DNA from: Acidobacteriota bacterium
GTDB taxonomy: Bacteria > Acidobacteriota > Terriglobia > Terriglobales > Acidobacteriaceae
Direction of reading: 5' to 3'
Assembly: GCA_003225075.1 (NCBI GenBank)
Contig: QIAP01000062.1
Location: forward strand, 1-35,232
Length of the DNA stretch: 35,232 bases
Part shown: positions 18,366 to 27,501 of the stretch, piece after piece
Layout: each line of letters begins with the position of its first letter
Numbering within the stretch: position 1 is the stretch's first letter
The notes under the pieces: model-generated
What the model was told of the DNA's origin: nothing
The model's database searches: none
What the model saw: only the letters and a program-made list of their open reading frames with translations
Made by a program: the position numbers and the translations under genes

Positions 18366-18785
18366 ATGCCGGAAAAAGAAACCATTGAGCGCGCTCGAGA
18401 AGATGCCCGCGAAGGCAAGTCACCCAGCACCCAGGCGGGCGAGTTTGTCCGCGAAGAAATGCACCATATTCGCGAGGGCAAGCACGGCGCGGCTTCCCCT
18501 CAGCAAGCTATTGCCATTGGGCTCTCCAAAGCCCGGCGCGCGGGCGTAAAGCTACAGCCCCCTGAGCAGGGAAAATCCTCGGCGGAAACCCGCAAAAAAG
18601 CTACCCGCGACTACCGCAAGGGTCAATCGGCTTCTCGCAGTAAGACTTCGACTCGAAGATCCCGCGCCACCACCAATGTACTTAAGCACAAAGGTCGCCA
18701 GGCGGCATCGCCCCAGGCGCTGGCTAAACATGCTCGCAGTACTGCGCATCGCCGGACCTCGTCTTCTCGACGGCGAGCAGCGTGA
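18366..18785 (+). CDS. DUF6496 family small basic protein
   Basis: The 139-residue product begins M-P-E-K-E-T-I-E-R-A-R-E-D, followed by G-K-S-P-S-T-Q-A-G-E-F-V-R-E-E-M-H-H-I-R-E-G-K-H-G, which matches the DUF6496 family. The second half is Arg/Lys/Ser/Thr-rich, like a nucleic-acid-binding tail. I chose ATG 18366 because GGAGG precedes it and the family starts at M-P-E-K; the in-frame ATG at 18288 would add 26 unrelated residues. No function is established. Confidence 0.8.
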   Translation: MPEKETIERAREDAREGKSPSTQAGEFVREEMHHIREGKHGAASPQQAIAIGLSKARRAGVKLQPPEQGKSSAETRKKATRDYRKGQSASRSKTSTRRSRATTNVLKHKGRQAASPQALAKHARSTAHRRTSSSRRRAA

Positions 18786-18854
18786 AAGGTTGTGCATTCT
18801 CGCCAATCTCGTCGAGGCGCGAGAAGCGGAGGCCCCAGTTCCGATATTGCGCCG

Positions 18855-18891
18855 GGGGACCGTAGTCTTGAACTGAAAGCTATCGGTCCCC
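18855..18891 (+). terminator. Hairpin after the DUF6496 gene
   Basis: GGGGACCG (18855-18862) and CGGTCCCC (18884-18891) form an 8-bp GC-rich stem with a 21-nt loop, 70 bp downstream of the DUF6496 stop. A clean T-run is absent, so termination is plausible but unproven. The rest of the 270-bp gap to the aminotransferase gene shows no gene. Confidence 0.35.
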
Positions 18892-19055
18892 GCGCCCGTC
18901 ATATTGTGTTTCTGATCGCGTAACCTCCGGCGGGGAAAGCCATCCTGGCGAACACCGTTCCCTGTTCGACGACACGCTCTTTTTGCGGAGTTCTGTTACT
19001 CTTGCGAGTTTCGTACGACAGTTTCAACTACTTAGGAACAGGAGCCGTCATCTTT

Positions 19056-20411
19056 ATGCGTCCCATCGACCGTCCACGTCTCCATTCTCTTCTGCAACGC
19101 GAGCAGAAACGATTCGTTGACGAACGTCCCAAGTCCAAGGCTTTATTTGAGCGTGCTCGCAATTCCTTGTTGAGTGGTGTCCCCATGAACTGGATGGCGA
19201 AGTGGGCAGGCGCGTTTCCGCCATTCGTTCGCGAAGCCCAGGGTGCGCATTTCTTCGACGTTGACGGACATCGTTATGTTGATTTCTGTCTCGGTGATAC
19301 CGGCGCGATGACTGGGCACTCGCCATCGGCAACCGTGTCAGCTATTGAACAGCAGGGGCGGCGGGGTATAACGCTTATGCTGCCCAGCGAGGACGGGATC
19401 CGGGTTGGCGAAGAACTGCAGAAACGTTTCGGGCTTCCCTTCTGGCAATTTGCTCTGACTGCCACCGATGCCAATCGTTTTTGCATTCGCTTGGCACGCC
19501 AGATAACCGGGCGACCGAAGATCCTAGCGTTTAATTGGTGTTATCACGGTACCGTCGACGAGACATTCATCACACTACAGGACGACGGAGTTGCGAAAGC
19601 TCGCCGGGGTAACGTTGGCCCGCCGGTTGATCCTTCGACCACTACACGGGTGGTCGAATTCAACGATGCAGATTCGCTGGAGCAGGCGCTCGCCCCGAGG
19701 GATGTCGCTTGTGTACTGGCTGAACCAGTGATGACCAATGTGGGGATCGTTCACCCCGAAGCGGGCTACCATCAGAAATTGCGGGAAATATCTCGCAAAT
19801 ACGGCACTCTCATGATCATCGATGAGACCCACACGATCTGCGCTGGGCCCGGCGGCTACACGCGCCTTGAAAACCTCGAGCCGGACTTCCTGGTATTCGG
19901 CAAAGCAATCGGCGGAGGAGTGCCTGGCGCAGCTTATGGATTCACAGATGGAGTGGCGCAACAGATTATGGCCCACCATAATCTTGAAGATTGTGATACC
20001 GGAGGCATTGGCGGCACGCTCGCCGGCAATGCTTTATCGCTTGCAGCCATGCGGGCGACCCTGGCGAAGGTTCTCACCAAAGAAGCCTTTGACCACATGA
20101 TTCCTCTGGCCAAGCGCTGGACGGATGGGGTGCAGCAAGTAATTGCGGAGTTTGCGGTGCCTTGGCATGTGACCTGGTTGGGTTGCCGCGCGGAATATCT
20201 GTTTTCGCCAAATCGTCCGCGCAACGGCCGCGAAGCTCACGATTCCATGGACTTCGAGCTCGAACGCTTCATGCACCTCTACGTAATGAATCGGGGCATT
20301 CTGCTGACTCCCTTCCACAACATGGCCCTCATGTCGCCGGTGACCGTGTCGGAGGATGTGGACGAGCACAGCAGGATTTTCCGTGAAGCTGTCAGAGAAT
20401 TGACGGGTTAA
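19056..20411 (+). CDS. Class III PLP-dependent aminotransferase (HemL-like)
   Basis: A 451-residue fold-type I PLP enzyme. The N-terminal half has the F-F-D-V-D-G-H-R-Y-V-D-F segment and the G-H-S-P motif of class III aminotransferases and glutamate-1-semialdehyde aminomutase. The PLP lysine is K283 in V-F-G-K-A-I-G-G-G. The usual D-E-V/A motif is D-E-T-H-T here. That sets it in the HemL-like 'aspartate aminotransferase family' group whose substrates are poorly known. ATG 19056 is preceded by AGGAG. No haem or amino-acid biosynthesis gene is adjacent, so HemL proper is unlikely. Confidence 0.85.
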   Translation: MRPIDRPRLHSLLQREQKRFVDERPKSKALFERARNSLLSGVPMNWMAKWAGAFPPFVREAQGAHFFDVDGHRYVDFCLGDTGAMTGHSPSATVSAIEQQGRRGITLMLPSEDGIRVGEELQKRFGLPFWQFALTATDANRFCIRLARQITGRPKILAFNWCYHGTVDETFITLQDDGVAKARRGNVGPPVDPSTTTRVVEFNDADSLEQALAPRDVACVLAEPVMTNVGIVHPEAGYHQKLREISRKYGTLMIIDETHTICAGPGGYTRLENLEPDFLVFGKAIGGGVPGAAYGFTDGVAQQIMAHHNLEDCDTGGIGGTLAGNALSLAAMRATLAKVLTKEAFDHMIPLAKRWTDGVQQVIAEFAVPWHVTWLGCRAEYLFSPNRPRNGREAHDSMDFELERFMHLYVMNRGILLTPFHNMALMSPVTVSEDVDEHSRIFREAVRELTG

Positions 20412-20464
20412 CTCATCCAGGAGAATGACAGGCTGGAATACGTTATCTAGCGGCAGTATACCGT

Positions 20465-21052
20465 CTAAGGCTCATACACTGCGTTGCCAAACCCCGCCTT
20501 GCGTGCGCCTTCCTGCATGTCCTCGAGTTTCTTCTTTTGTTCTTCCAGTTGCTTTTGCATTTGTTGTACCTGCTCCTGCTTTTTCAACTGATGCTGGTTG
20601 TACTGAACGCCATTGTAGTAGCGGTTGGCTTCGACAAAATGGATTGAGGCGTTGAGCTTATCAATCTGGCTCTGCAATGACGCAATCGCATCCTGTTGCG
20701 CCTGAATTTGTGCCTTCCACTGCTCCGCTGTCATTAAATTATTTCCAGCAGACGAGGAAGACGAATCTTGGTATTTCTGATCCGGCGTGGAGATACTCCC
20801 ATCAGCAGACGAGGAATCGGACGTTGCTTGCGAAGCGGACCGAGGACTTTTAGGAATATCTTCGTTGGTAATGATTTTGTGCGCGCTATGCGTGGCTTTC
20901 GCCTTCTGACGTTGCTGGCGAGCCACGTCACCCAGCGACTGCCCATAGATGGCTGCGACAGATAACAAAATGAAGCCACAAAAAATGATAGCTGCCCTGC
21001 AATAATCATTACTTTGCGACTGCCGCCGGCGAAGTCCATTCATAAAAATCAT
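20465..21052 (-). CDS. Secreted glutamine-rich coiled-coil protein
   Basis: The 195-residue product has a hydrophobic N-terminal segment (about residues 20-37) ending Y-G-Q-S-L-G-D-V-A-R-Q-Q-R-Q-K, a motif combination I associate with acidobacterial secreted hypotheticals, followed by I-T-N-E-D-I-P, a Ser-rich linker, and a Gln/Lys-rich coiled coil (about residues 105-185). No enzymatic motif is present. The start could be the ATG at 21052 or the one at 21043; neither has a clear Shine-Dalgarno. It converges with the aminotransferase gene. Confidence 0.7.
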   Translation of the reverse strand: MIFMNGLRRRQSQSNDYCRAAIIFCGFILLSVAAIYGQSLGDVARQQRQKAKATHSAHKIITNEDIPKSPRSASQATSDSSSADGSISTPDQKYQDSSSSSAGNNLMTAEQWKAQIQAQQDAIASLQSQIDKLNASIHFVEANRYYNGVQYNQHQLKKQEQVQQMQKQLEEQKKKLEDMQEGARKAGFGNAVYEP

Positions 21053-21281
21053 TTGAGTTGGTCCGGGATGTTACATGCAAACACTTCAAACCGCGACATT
21101 ACCCCCCGTACACGGACCGCGAACAACGCAGTGCCGGGAGGTGTGTCGTGCAATCCACAGAGTGTCTTATCTCACACGATTGCTCGAATTGGATCATGAT
21201 GTAAATCCCGCTGGCTCAAGGGGTTTCTGAAAGGCTGCCACCGTGCTCCCCCAATGCTCAGTAACTCTGGAGGAGGCCTAT

Positions 21282-22319
21282 ATGGCACAGCTAACACAAC
21301 TCAACTTAGAAGGTAAGCCAGAAAAACAAACAACCCAAAATGTCGAGAAGCGAGACCTTAGCACGCGATTCAGCGGCAAGCAAAAGAAGGCGGCGATCGT
21401 TGGTTCCGTGATGATCACAACGCTCGTAGGAGTCTTCTTCTTGAGCACAAGTGGTTGCTCCAAAAAGCAATCTGAGAAATCCGCCGAGGTGTCTGGTAAT
21501 CAGCCAATGCTGACTGCTTCTACATCTAATTTAGCGTCCACAACAGCGCCGCCCGCAAGCCAGCCAGCGCTACCCAAGAGATCTGCGAAGAGATCTCCAC
21601 AGAGAAAGTCGCATGCTACGACCTACACCAGCCGTACCTACAATTTTTCTCTCCAATATCCGAAACATTACGTCCTGAAGACGGGCGACGAGGCAAACCT
21701 GGATTGGCCCAACTCGGAGCCGGTGCAGATGAATTTTGTTAAGCCCGGTGGTGTCAGGGTAGCCGCGATCGAATTGCCGCGCGGCTCATTTTCTGGGGAT
21801 CCAAACGCTGCTCAGTTCGCTTCCGCATTCTTCAATGCGAGCGTGAATCGCAATCTGTCGGCGCCGGAATGCGCTCAGTTCGGTTTCCCCGATCCAAGTA
21901 CTGCGCCGGTTGGGCCCGTCTCACCCACGAAAGCAAAAGTCGGCTCGACCGAGTTCGACGAAGTGGAAGACGCCATGAAGCAAGCGGATGCCCGCTATTA
22001 CCACCTGTTCAAGAATGGCGTTTGCTACGAATTTGCATTAGGCGTAGCAACCGCCGCATCTGAAACTACTGCGTCCGGTAGCCCTACACCGGAAGCCACA
22101 GAATCCGAAAGCAAGGCAGGGGTCATCGGGGCAGGGGTCACCGAGGCAAATTCCCAAGCCGTATTCTCCAAGTTAGAGAAGATTCTTTCTACGGTGAAGA
22201 TATCGGAACCATCCGTCCCCGCGGCGCAGAGCGTCGTCAATACACCGGTTCGTGCTCCGGAGGCAAGCTCCGCAGTTCAAAATAGCGAGGTTCAAAACCC
22301 CGAAATTCACAAGAACTAA
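21282..22319 (+). CDS. Membrane-anchored hypothetical protein
   Basis: The 345-residue product has a cytoplasmic basic N-terminus of about 35 residues, one hydrophobic helix (about residues 38-57) ending S-T-S-G-C-S, then a Pro/Ser/Thr linker and a globular domain opening Y-N-F-S-L-Q-Y-P, with a low-complexity tail. The Cys after the helix looks lipobox-like, but the long cytoplasmic N-terminus argues against a normal lipoprotein. ATG 21282 follows GGAGGAGG, which decides the start over ATG 21243. The domain start resembles that of the secreted protein at 1029-1709. Function unknown. Confidence 0.7.
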   Translation: MAQLTQLNLEGKPEKQTTQNVEKRDLSTRFSGKQKKAAIVGSVMITTLVGVFFLSTSGCSKKQSEKSAEVSGNQPMLTASTSNLASTTAPPASQPALPKRSAKRSPQRKSHATTYTSRTYNFSLQYPKHYVLKTGDEANLDWPNSEPVQMNFVKPGGVRVAAIELPRGSFSGDPNAAQFASAFFNASVNRNLSAPECAQFGFPDPSTAPVGPVSPTKAKVGSTEFDEVEDAMKQADARYYHLFKNGVCYEFALGVATAASETTASGSPTPEATESESKAGVIGAGVTEANSQAVFSKLEKILSTVKISEPSVPAAQSVVNTPVRAPEASSAVQNSEVQNPEIHKN

Positions 22320-22351
22320 CGTAAGCGCCTCCGGCATGTACGAACAGCACT

Positions 22352-22380
22352 CGGCCACGCTGTTTTCCTCGGCGTGGCCG
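22352..22380 (+). terminator. Terminator-like hairpin
   Basis: CGGCCACGC (22352-22360) and GCGTGGCCG (22372-22380) pair perfectly over 9 bp with an 11-nt loop, 32 bp after the preceding stop codon. It is GC-rich and stable, but no T-run follows. Confidence 0.5.
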
Positions 22381-22443
22381 TGTCCGTAGTTCGAGTACCT
22401 GCGTAACCCATCCGTTTCGAATGTCCTTGCTGGGTGAGCGCCT

Positions 22444-23352
22444 ATGTCCTTAAATGCTGTTAATTCCATGAAAACCTCATTCATGCTAGGCCTTTTGCTC
22501 TGCGCATTCGCCACGCCATCATTGGCGCAGCAGAAAACCTTCGACTGGGTTCGTGCCAGTGACGAAACTGCCCAGTTGGATCCTGCCGACTACCACACCG
22601 GCCGTGTTTACCGGCCGGGACCTGACGGTGGAAACATACAGGTCGGCATTGAGGCGAAGCAGCCGGTGACCATTGCCATGACCGAAGCTGACGACTGGAA
22701 TGACGCGCTCCTCCATCCCCAGAACATGACTAATCTCACCTACCGCTGCGTGCGCGAACATGTTGTCAGCACGATTTATGAATGTCATCTTCCTCCAGAC
22801 CGGCCGATGGTTTTCGTCATTCATGATGAACGCACTCCCGATCGCGTTCTGCTAACCGGAATCGAGGCGGTCCTGGGGCACGGCGTAAAGCAGTTTGCAT
22901 CGCCCAATGACGTCCGCATCACCTACAACACTTGGGCATGTGTTCAGAATTGCATTCAACCGGAGTATCAGTGGTTTCGTCTGGTAAAAGAGAAATACCA
23001 GCTCACGTCGGTGGCAAAAATTTACAGCCTGCTGACGCCGGAACGCGATGGCCAGCAATTAAGTGTAAAAATCAAGGCTCCAGTGCCGATGACGATTGCA
23101 GTTCTCGCATCAAAGCTCGCCGATCAGGTGTATGACAAGCCCGATTCGTTGGGATCGGCGCTAGCCACTACCTCATGCAAGCAGCGAGGAGTGCAGTCCT
23201 TGACCTTCGAGTGTAAGTTCAATCTAGCCGACGGCCCGCAATCCATCGTTGTCTTGCCCGACGTCTCCATCCCAAATCACAAGAAAGCCGAAATCGAACT
23301 ACAAACGGTCAAGTGCATAGCCAACTGCGACGTCATAAAACCAGTGAAATAA
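22444..23352 (+). CDS. Secreted hypothetical protein with internally duplicated Cys-containing domain
   Basis: The 302-residue product from ATG 22444 contains a second in-frame ATG at 22468 that opens directly onto a good signal peptide (cleavage near L-A-Q-Q); either may be used. After the signal, two similar halves are visible. Each has a strand of the type I-x-V-x-I-x-A-x-x-P-x-T-I-A, a pair of Cys about 15 residues apart (C-V-R-E-H... and C-K-Q-R-G...), and a C-x3-C near its end (A-C-V-Q-N-C and K-C-I-A-N-C). The Cys pairs suggest disulphides in the periplasm. I do not recognise the family. Confidence 0.7.
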   Translation: MSLNAVNSMKTSFMLGLLLCAFATPSLAQQKTFDWVRASDETAQLDPADYHTGRVYRPGPDGGNIQVGIEAKQPVTIAMTEADDWNDALLHPQNMTNLTYRCVREHVVSTIYECHLPPDRPMVFVIHDERTPDRVLLTGIEAVLGHGVKQFASPNDVRITYNTWACVQNCIQPEYQWFRLVKEKYQLTSVAKIYSLLTPERDGQQLSVKIKAPVPMTIAVLASKLADQVYDKPDSLGSALATTSCKQRGVQSLTFECKFNLADGPQSIVVLPDVSIPNHKKAEIELQTVKCIANCDVIKPVK

Positions 23353-23393
23353 GTCGCGAGGTAAAGACCGTGTTACCCTCATAGTTCTGCTGC

Positions 23394-24509
23394 ATGAAAC
23401 TCTTGCGCGATTGCTTTGGCCCCTCTTTCGCACTCGTGCTCACGACCCTACTTGCGGGTTGTGCCTCAACCAGCCCCCCACTGCCCCCGTCGCTCGAGCT
23501 CCCCAAGCCACCAACCGACCTCCGGGCGATGCGCAAGGCCGACCGCGTGTATCTCACCTGGAGTGTGCCCACGTTAACCACCGATCGCCAGGCAGTCCGT
23601 TATTTGGGCGCCACCCGGATCTGTCGGACCCTGGAAACGGTGATGACTCAGTGTGGAAACCCCGTAGGTGAGTCGCCTGCCCCACCGATCCCGCCACGCG
23701 CAGCTGATAAGAAAAAGCCTTCTTCTACAACTCAGATCCTGCAGGCTAGTTACACCGATACTCTTTCGCCACAACTGCAGCAGCAGAACCCTACTGCAAT
23801 GCTGACCTATGCCGTAGAAGTCTTGAATTCGAGTAATCGCGGCGCAGGGCTGTCAAATCAGGCGAAGGTCGCAGCCGCGCCCACGCTGCAGCCACCCGAA
23901 GGTTTCACAGCGAAACTCACGGGGGAGGGCGTCGTGCTCTCGTGGAAAGGGACGGCTGACAGTCACCAGATTCCCGGCTTGAGCCATCGCTACCGTGTTT
24001 ACCGTCGGGAAGTCGGATCGAGCAACGAAGCCCTTGTCGGCGAGCTGCCACTGCAGAACGAATCCGAAATGCGGTTGGTAGACCACGGCTTTGAGTGGGA
24101 GAAGACGTACGATTACCGCGCGACCGTACTCACTTCCGTCTTGGAGCCTGGCAAACCGGAAGTACAGGTTGAAGGCGACGATACGCCCGTAATCAGAGTC
24201 TTCGCGCATGACATTTTTCCACCCGCAGTCCCAAGTGGTCTTGAGGCAGTCTTCTCCGGCGCCGGTCAGCAGCTTTTTGTCGATCTCATCTGGGCGCCGG
24301 ATACTGATGCCGACCTCGCTGGCTACAATATCTATCGGCATGAAGAAGGTGGTAAGGCGGTCAAGATCAACAGCGATCTGGTAAAGACTCCCGCATACCG
24401 CGACGCCAGGGTGGCGCAGGGCAAGAAGTATTTCTATTCAGTATCCGCCATTGATCTGCGCGGCAACGAAAGTGCTCGTTCGGAAGAAACCAGTGAGACT
24501 GTACCCTAG
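23394..24509 (+). CDS. Lipoprotein with fibronectin type III-like domains
   Basis: The 371-residue product has a type II signal peptide with lipobox L-L-A-G-C, so it should be lipid-anchored. The mature part contains about three fibronectin type III-like units, each beginning with a P-x-x-L/F segment and containing V-x-L-x-W (L-T-W, L-S-W, L-I-W) and later Y-x-Y or Y-N-I-Y-R strands. These modules mediate protein or carbohydrate contacts at the cell surface. No Shine-Dalgarno is present; CATAGT ends 8 nt before the ATG. Its ligand cannot be inferred. Confidence 0.8.
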   Translation: MKLLRDCFGPSFALVLTTLLAGCASTSPPLPPSLELPKPPTDLRAMRKADRVYLTWSVPTLTTDRQAVRYLGATRICRTLETVMTQCGNPVGESPAPPIPPRAADKKKPSSTTQILQASYTDTLSPQLQQQNPTAMLTYAVEVLNSSNRGAGLSNQAKVAAAPTLQPPEGFTAKLTGEGVVLSWKGTADSHQIPGLSHRYRVYRREVGSSNEALVGELPLQNESEMRLVDHGFEWEKTYDYRATVLTSVLEPGKPEVQVEGDDTPVIRVFAHDIFPPAVPSGLEAVFSGAGQQLFVDLIWAPDTDADLAGYNIYRHEEGGKAVKINSDLVKTPAYRDARVAQGKKYFYSVSAIDLRGNESARSEETSETVP

Positions 24510-24657
24510 AACCTGCCGACGACACACTAACAAGCGCTTGGTAATTAGCACTTAACGTATGGTCCCTTGGCTATAAACTAGGACGCGAGAGAATCATTGA
24601 TCACAGAAAATCGTTTTGGGGCTGACGCTAAATGCTGAGTGCTAGCGGCTGGTCTTC

Positions 24658-25458
24658 ATGAAATATTGCCGATTCCAATTCCATGGCCAGGCCAATTACG
24701 GCCTGGTCGAAGCTGTTGCCGGTACTGACAAAATCACACGTTTGCTGCTCAGTCCCCCGGAAGATGTTGGAGGCGACATGGAAGACCTCGCCAGCAAACG
24801 GATGGATCCCATCGTGTTGGCTGAGGCGACTTTGCTTGCACCAGTGCGCCCCTCGAAGATCGTATGCGTAGGACGCAACTATCGCGAACACGCTGCCGAG
24901 TTAGGCCACGACATCCCGCAAGAGCCGCTGATCTTTTTGAAGCCGCCGTCCTCGTTGCTTGGGGCTGGCGAGAACATTCGCCGTCCAAAGATTTCTCAAC
25001 GCGTCGACCATGAGGGTGAACTTGGCGCCGTCATAGCACGGCCTTGTCACAAACCAGGCGCAGAGGAAGACTTACGCACATACATTCTCGGCTACACCTG
25101 CGTTAACGACGTTACTGCCCGTGATCTCCAGGATAAAGATGGGCAGTGGACTCGGGCCAAAGGATTCGACACATTCTGCCCCGCCGGACCTGTGGTGAGC
25201 GACGAAATCGATCCCTGGGCTGGGATTGCTCTCCAAACCCGTGTCAATGACGAAGTTCGGCAAGAGGGCAACACTCAGGATTTCATCTTTTCTCTCGATA
25301 CCATAATCCGCCACATTGCCGAGCTGATGACCCTTCTGCCCGGCGACCTGATCGCCACCGGCACGCCTAAAGGCGTTGGGCCACTGGTTGCCGGAGATGT
25401 CGTCGAGGTGATCGTAGATGGAATCGGCACTCTACGGAATCCCGTCGTTGACGAATAA
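24658..25458 (+). CDS. Fumarylacetoacetate hydrolase family protein
   Basis: A 266-residue FAH-fold enzyme. Conserved elements are V-G-R-N-Y-R-E-H-A-A-E, the metal-site motif D-H-E-G-E-L-G, D-V-T-A-R-D-L-Q and the C-terminal G-T-P-K-G-V-G. Members cleave or isomerise 2-oxo or diketo acids (fumarylpyruvate, acylpyruvate, 2-hydroxyhepta-2,4-diene-dioate) or decarboxylate oxaloacetate. An N-terminal domain of about 65 residues precedes the catalytic fold. The genome context gives no pathway clue, so the substrate is open. Confidence 0.92.
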   Translation: MKYCRFQFHGQANYGLVEAVAGTDKITRLLLSPPEDVGGDMEDLASKRMDPIVLAEATLLAPVRPSKIVCVGRNYREHAAELGHDIPQEPLIFLKPPSSLLGAGENIRRPKISQRVDHEGELGAVIARPCHKPGAEEDLRTYILGYTCVNDVTARDLQDKDGQWTRAKGFDTFCPAGPVVSDEIDPWAGIALQTRVNDEVRQEGNTQDFIFSLDTIIRHIAELMTLLPGDLIATGTPKGVGPLVAGDVVEVIVDGIGTLRNPVVDE

Positions 25459-25599
25459 CGACAAACTATAAGCATCGGCCTGCTTCGCAGCGATTCTTTG
25501 GTAACCAGCGCAGTCTCTTCCACCATTCGACTTTCCAGCTTATGCTGTTGGTTCCTGGAATCGAGCGGCGGTTAGTGCCGCTGCTTTTTCCCGCAACGA

Positions 25600-25989
25600 A
25601 TGGACCCTCTTCGCATCTACACCTTGGTTATTGGTGGCACAGGAATCGCTCTCGCCGCCTACGCCTTCTTTCGGCGTAAGCCTAAAAGTCCCGCCGAACT
25701 CGAACGTATCCGCCGGGCATGGCTGAATCAGGTCGGCCGCATCACAGATGGCACAGTAATAGACGTGCAAGAACTGATTTCCAACGGTGACGAGGCCTCA
25801 ACCATGTTGATCTACAAGTATGACGTTGCCGGCGTCTCCTACGAGGCTTCGCAGGACGTCACTTATTTGCGCCAGTGGATTAACCTGCAATCCTGCCGTC
25901 TCGGTCTACCCACCTCGGTGCGCTACGATACCCACAATCCCGGCAATTCCATTGTGATCTCCGAGCACTGGATCGGATTGAGGCAGTAA
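25600..25989 (+). CDS. DUF3592 domain membrane protein
   Basis: The 129-residue product has an N-terminal TM helix (about residues 6-24) followed by a basic stop-transfer segment and a beta-rich domain: G-T-V-I-D-V, then I-Y-K-Y-D-V-A-G-V-S-Y-E, and a closing V-R-Y-D-T-H-N-P-G-N-S. That is the DUF3592 pattern. The same domain recurs in the gene at 29327-29671. No Shine-Dalgarno precedes ATG 25600. Function unknown. Confidence 0.75.
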   Translation: MDPLRIYTLVIGGTGIALAAYAFFRRKPKSPAELERIRRAWLNQVGRITDGTVIDVQELISNGDEASTMLIYKYDVAGVSYEASQDVTYLRQWINLQSCRLGLPTSVRYDTHNPGNSIVISEHWIGLRQ

Positions 25990-26063
25990 TGAAGCTTAAG
26001 CTTTCAGATCTTCTTAGGAGTACGAGGTGAATGGGGCAGGGGAGAGCTAAAAAGCTGGACCCG

Positions 26064-26975
26064 CTAGCTTCCCGCTGCGAATCCGCCGCTATGCGCCACG
26101 GTCATTCGCAGGTATTTATGAGGATTCACAGGAGTGTCGTTAATGCGTACTTCGTAATGGAGGTGGGGCCCGGTACTGCGACCGCTGAGGCCAACATATC
26201 CGATTGTGTCGCCACGGTGTATCTGCTGTCCCGGAATCACGGCGAAATTTGCCAAGTGCCCAAATCGAGTCGTAATGCCATGGCCATGCTCGATCACTAT
26301 GGCGCGGCCATAACCGCCCATAAAATCGGCAAAGACAACCACGCCGTCAGCCGGAGCCACTACCCCTTGGCCATAGCCAGCCGAAATATCGACGCCAGAG
26401 TGAAAGGCGCCCTCTCCATTGAATGGATCAATGCGCTCCCCGAACGAGCCTGTCACCGGACCTTCCACCGGCCACAGGTTCGGAGCCGCCGAGGCTCGCA
26501 GCCAGTCGGCTGTAGTCACATTCTTGCTAAGTCCTAGGGTGATTCCAACCGTCGCCGCGCCGCTCAGAGCCGATGTTTTCAAGGCATATAACTGCTCAAG
26601 GGACGAGCTGACTTCGGCCGCCCTGATTTCTTCGGCGTTGGCCGCCGCCAGGGGCGGTTCTGACTTCAATCCATAGAGAGCAGACACCTCACTGGCCAGC
26701 GAGCCCAGCGATGCCACCTGGATATCTCTTTCCTTGGCCACCTGCTCAAGTTTCGAGTAGCGGTTCTTAAGATCTTCCTTTTCAGTCCGGAGCTCGTTGT
26801 AACGCGATACCTTGAACAGCATTCGGGCGTAAGAACTGGCAATTCCCGTCAAGCTGAGAAATCCAATCGCCGCTCCTACCACGAACACGTACAGATACTG
26901 GACGGGAATAGGTATCTTCCGCAACTGCCCGTCGTCATCGCGGGCGACAAAGAGAATGTAAAAGCGTTTACGCAA
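26064..26975 (-). CDS. M23 family metallopeptidase, membrane-anchored
   Basis: A 303-residue protein with a short cytoplasmic N-terminus, one TM helix (about residues 24-46), a coiled coil (about 58-90) and a C-terminal LytM/M23 domain. Zinc ligands are intact: H192 and D196 in F-H-S-G-V-D and H273 in H-L-H-Y-E-V, with H240 as the catalytic-type His. An active endopeptidase cutting peptidoglycan cross-bridges, acting in the periplasm, is likely. The start is TTG at 26975, supported by GGGAAGGG at about 5 nt and by the absence of an ATG before the TM segment. Confidence 0.92.
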   Translation of the reverse strand: MRKRFYILFVARDDDGQLRKIPIPVQYLYVFVVGAAIGFLSLTGIASSYARMLFKVSRYNELRTEKEDLKNRYSKLEQVAKERDIQVASLGSLASEVSALYGLKSEPPLAAANAEEIRAAEVSSSLEQLYALKTSALSGAATVGITLGLSKNVTTADWLRASAAPNLWPVEGPVTGSFGERIDPFNGEGAFHSGVDISAGYGQGVVAPADGVVVFADFMGGYGRAIVIEHGHGITTRFGHLANFAVIPGQQIHRGDTIGYVGLSGRSTGPHLHYEVRINDTPVNPHKYLRMTVAHSGGFAAGS

Positions 26976-27255
26976 TATTTCCCTTCCCGTTAGAGATCCA
27001 CCAGTTACTTCCGGGTGGTCCTGTGGTTTCAGGAGCCCGAAAACTATCCCGATCTGGGCTAAGCCCCCACTTGGGGATGAGGCTTTTGCGTGCCCGCCAC
27101 CTACCGGAACCAGGCAAGACCCAAACTTGATGGCTGCAATTGTAAGCTAATGCAGCACTTAGTTCGGCCGGAGATGCTTCCAACAGCTTCACGACGGTAC
27201 CAAACTGGGTTCTCCCTGTCAACGCCGCAAGGCCTGGTTTTCCATTACTAAGGGC

Positions 27256-27290
27256 GGGTAATCGGCACATGTCCGCTAGGACGATTACCC
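27256..27290. repeat. 9-bp inverted repeat in the M23/thiL gap
   Basis: GGGTAATCG (27256-27264) and CGATTACCC (27282-27290) are perfectly complementary across 17 nt. The element could be an operator dyad or a transcript hairpin. No T-run adjoins it on either strand. Confidence 0.6.
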
Positions 27291-27501
27291 AAGGTGTTTA
27301 CACCACTTCCCCGGTTGGCTCTATCCGTCCCGTGACGTGCCTGCTTTTTCCCGATTCTTTGATGCCTGTCTGTCCTTTTCGGCCGCCTGAGACAGAACGC
27401 CGGTGGCGGCGTTGGCGACGATATGCCGGCGATCGAGTCAAATTGGAGCCGCCAGGCAGAACCGGTTGGAGGACGACTTCTTCCCGCCGGGCCCGCTCCT
27501 A

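Noticed and set aside
25992-26003. Perfect 12-bp palindrome AAGCTTAAGCTT after the DUF3592 gene
   Set aside because: Short and AT-rich with no loop or T-run; could be chance and no function is indicated.
26968-27270. 100-codon minus-strand open frame whose stop overlaps the M23 start
   Set aside because: No recognisable domain, no good ribosome-binding site and odd composition; overlap alone is not enough to call a coupled gene.
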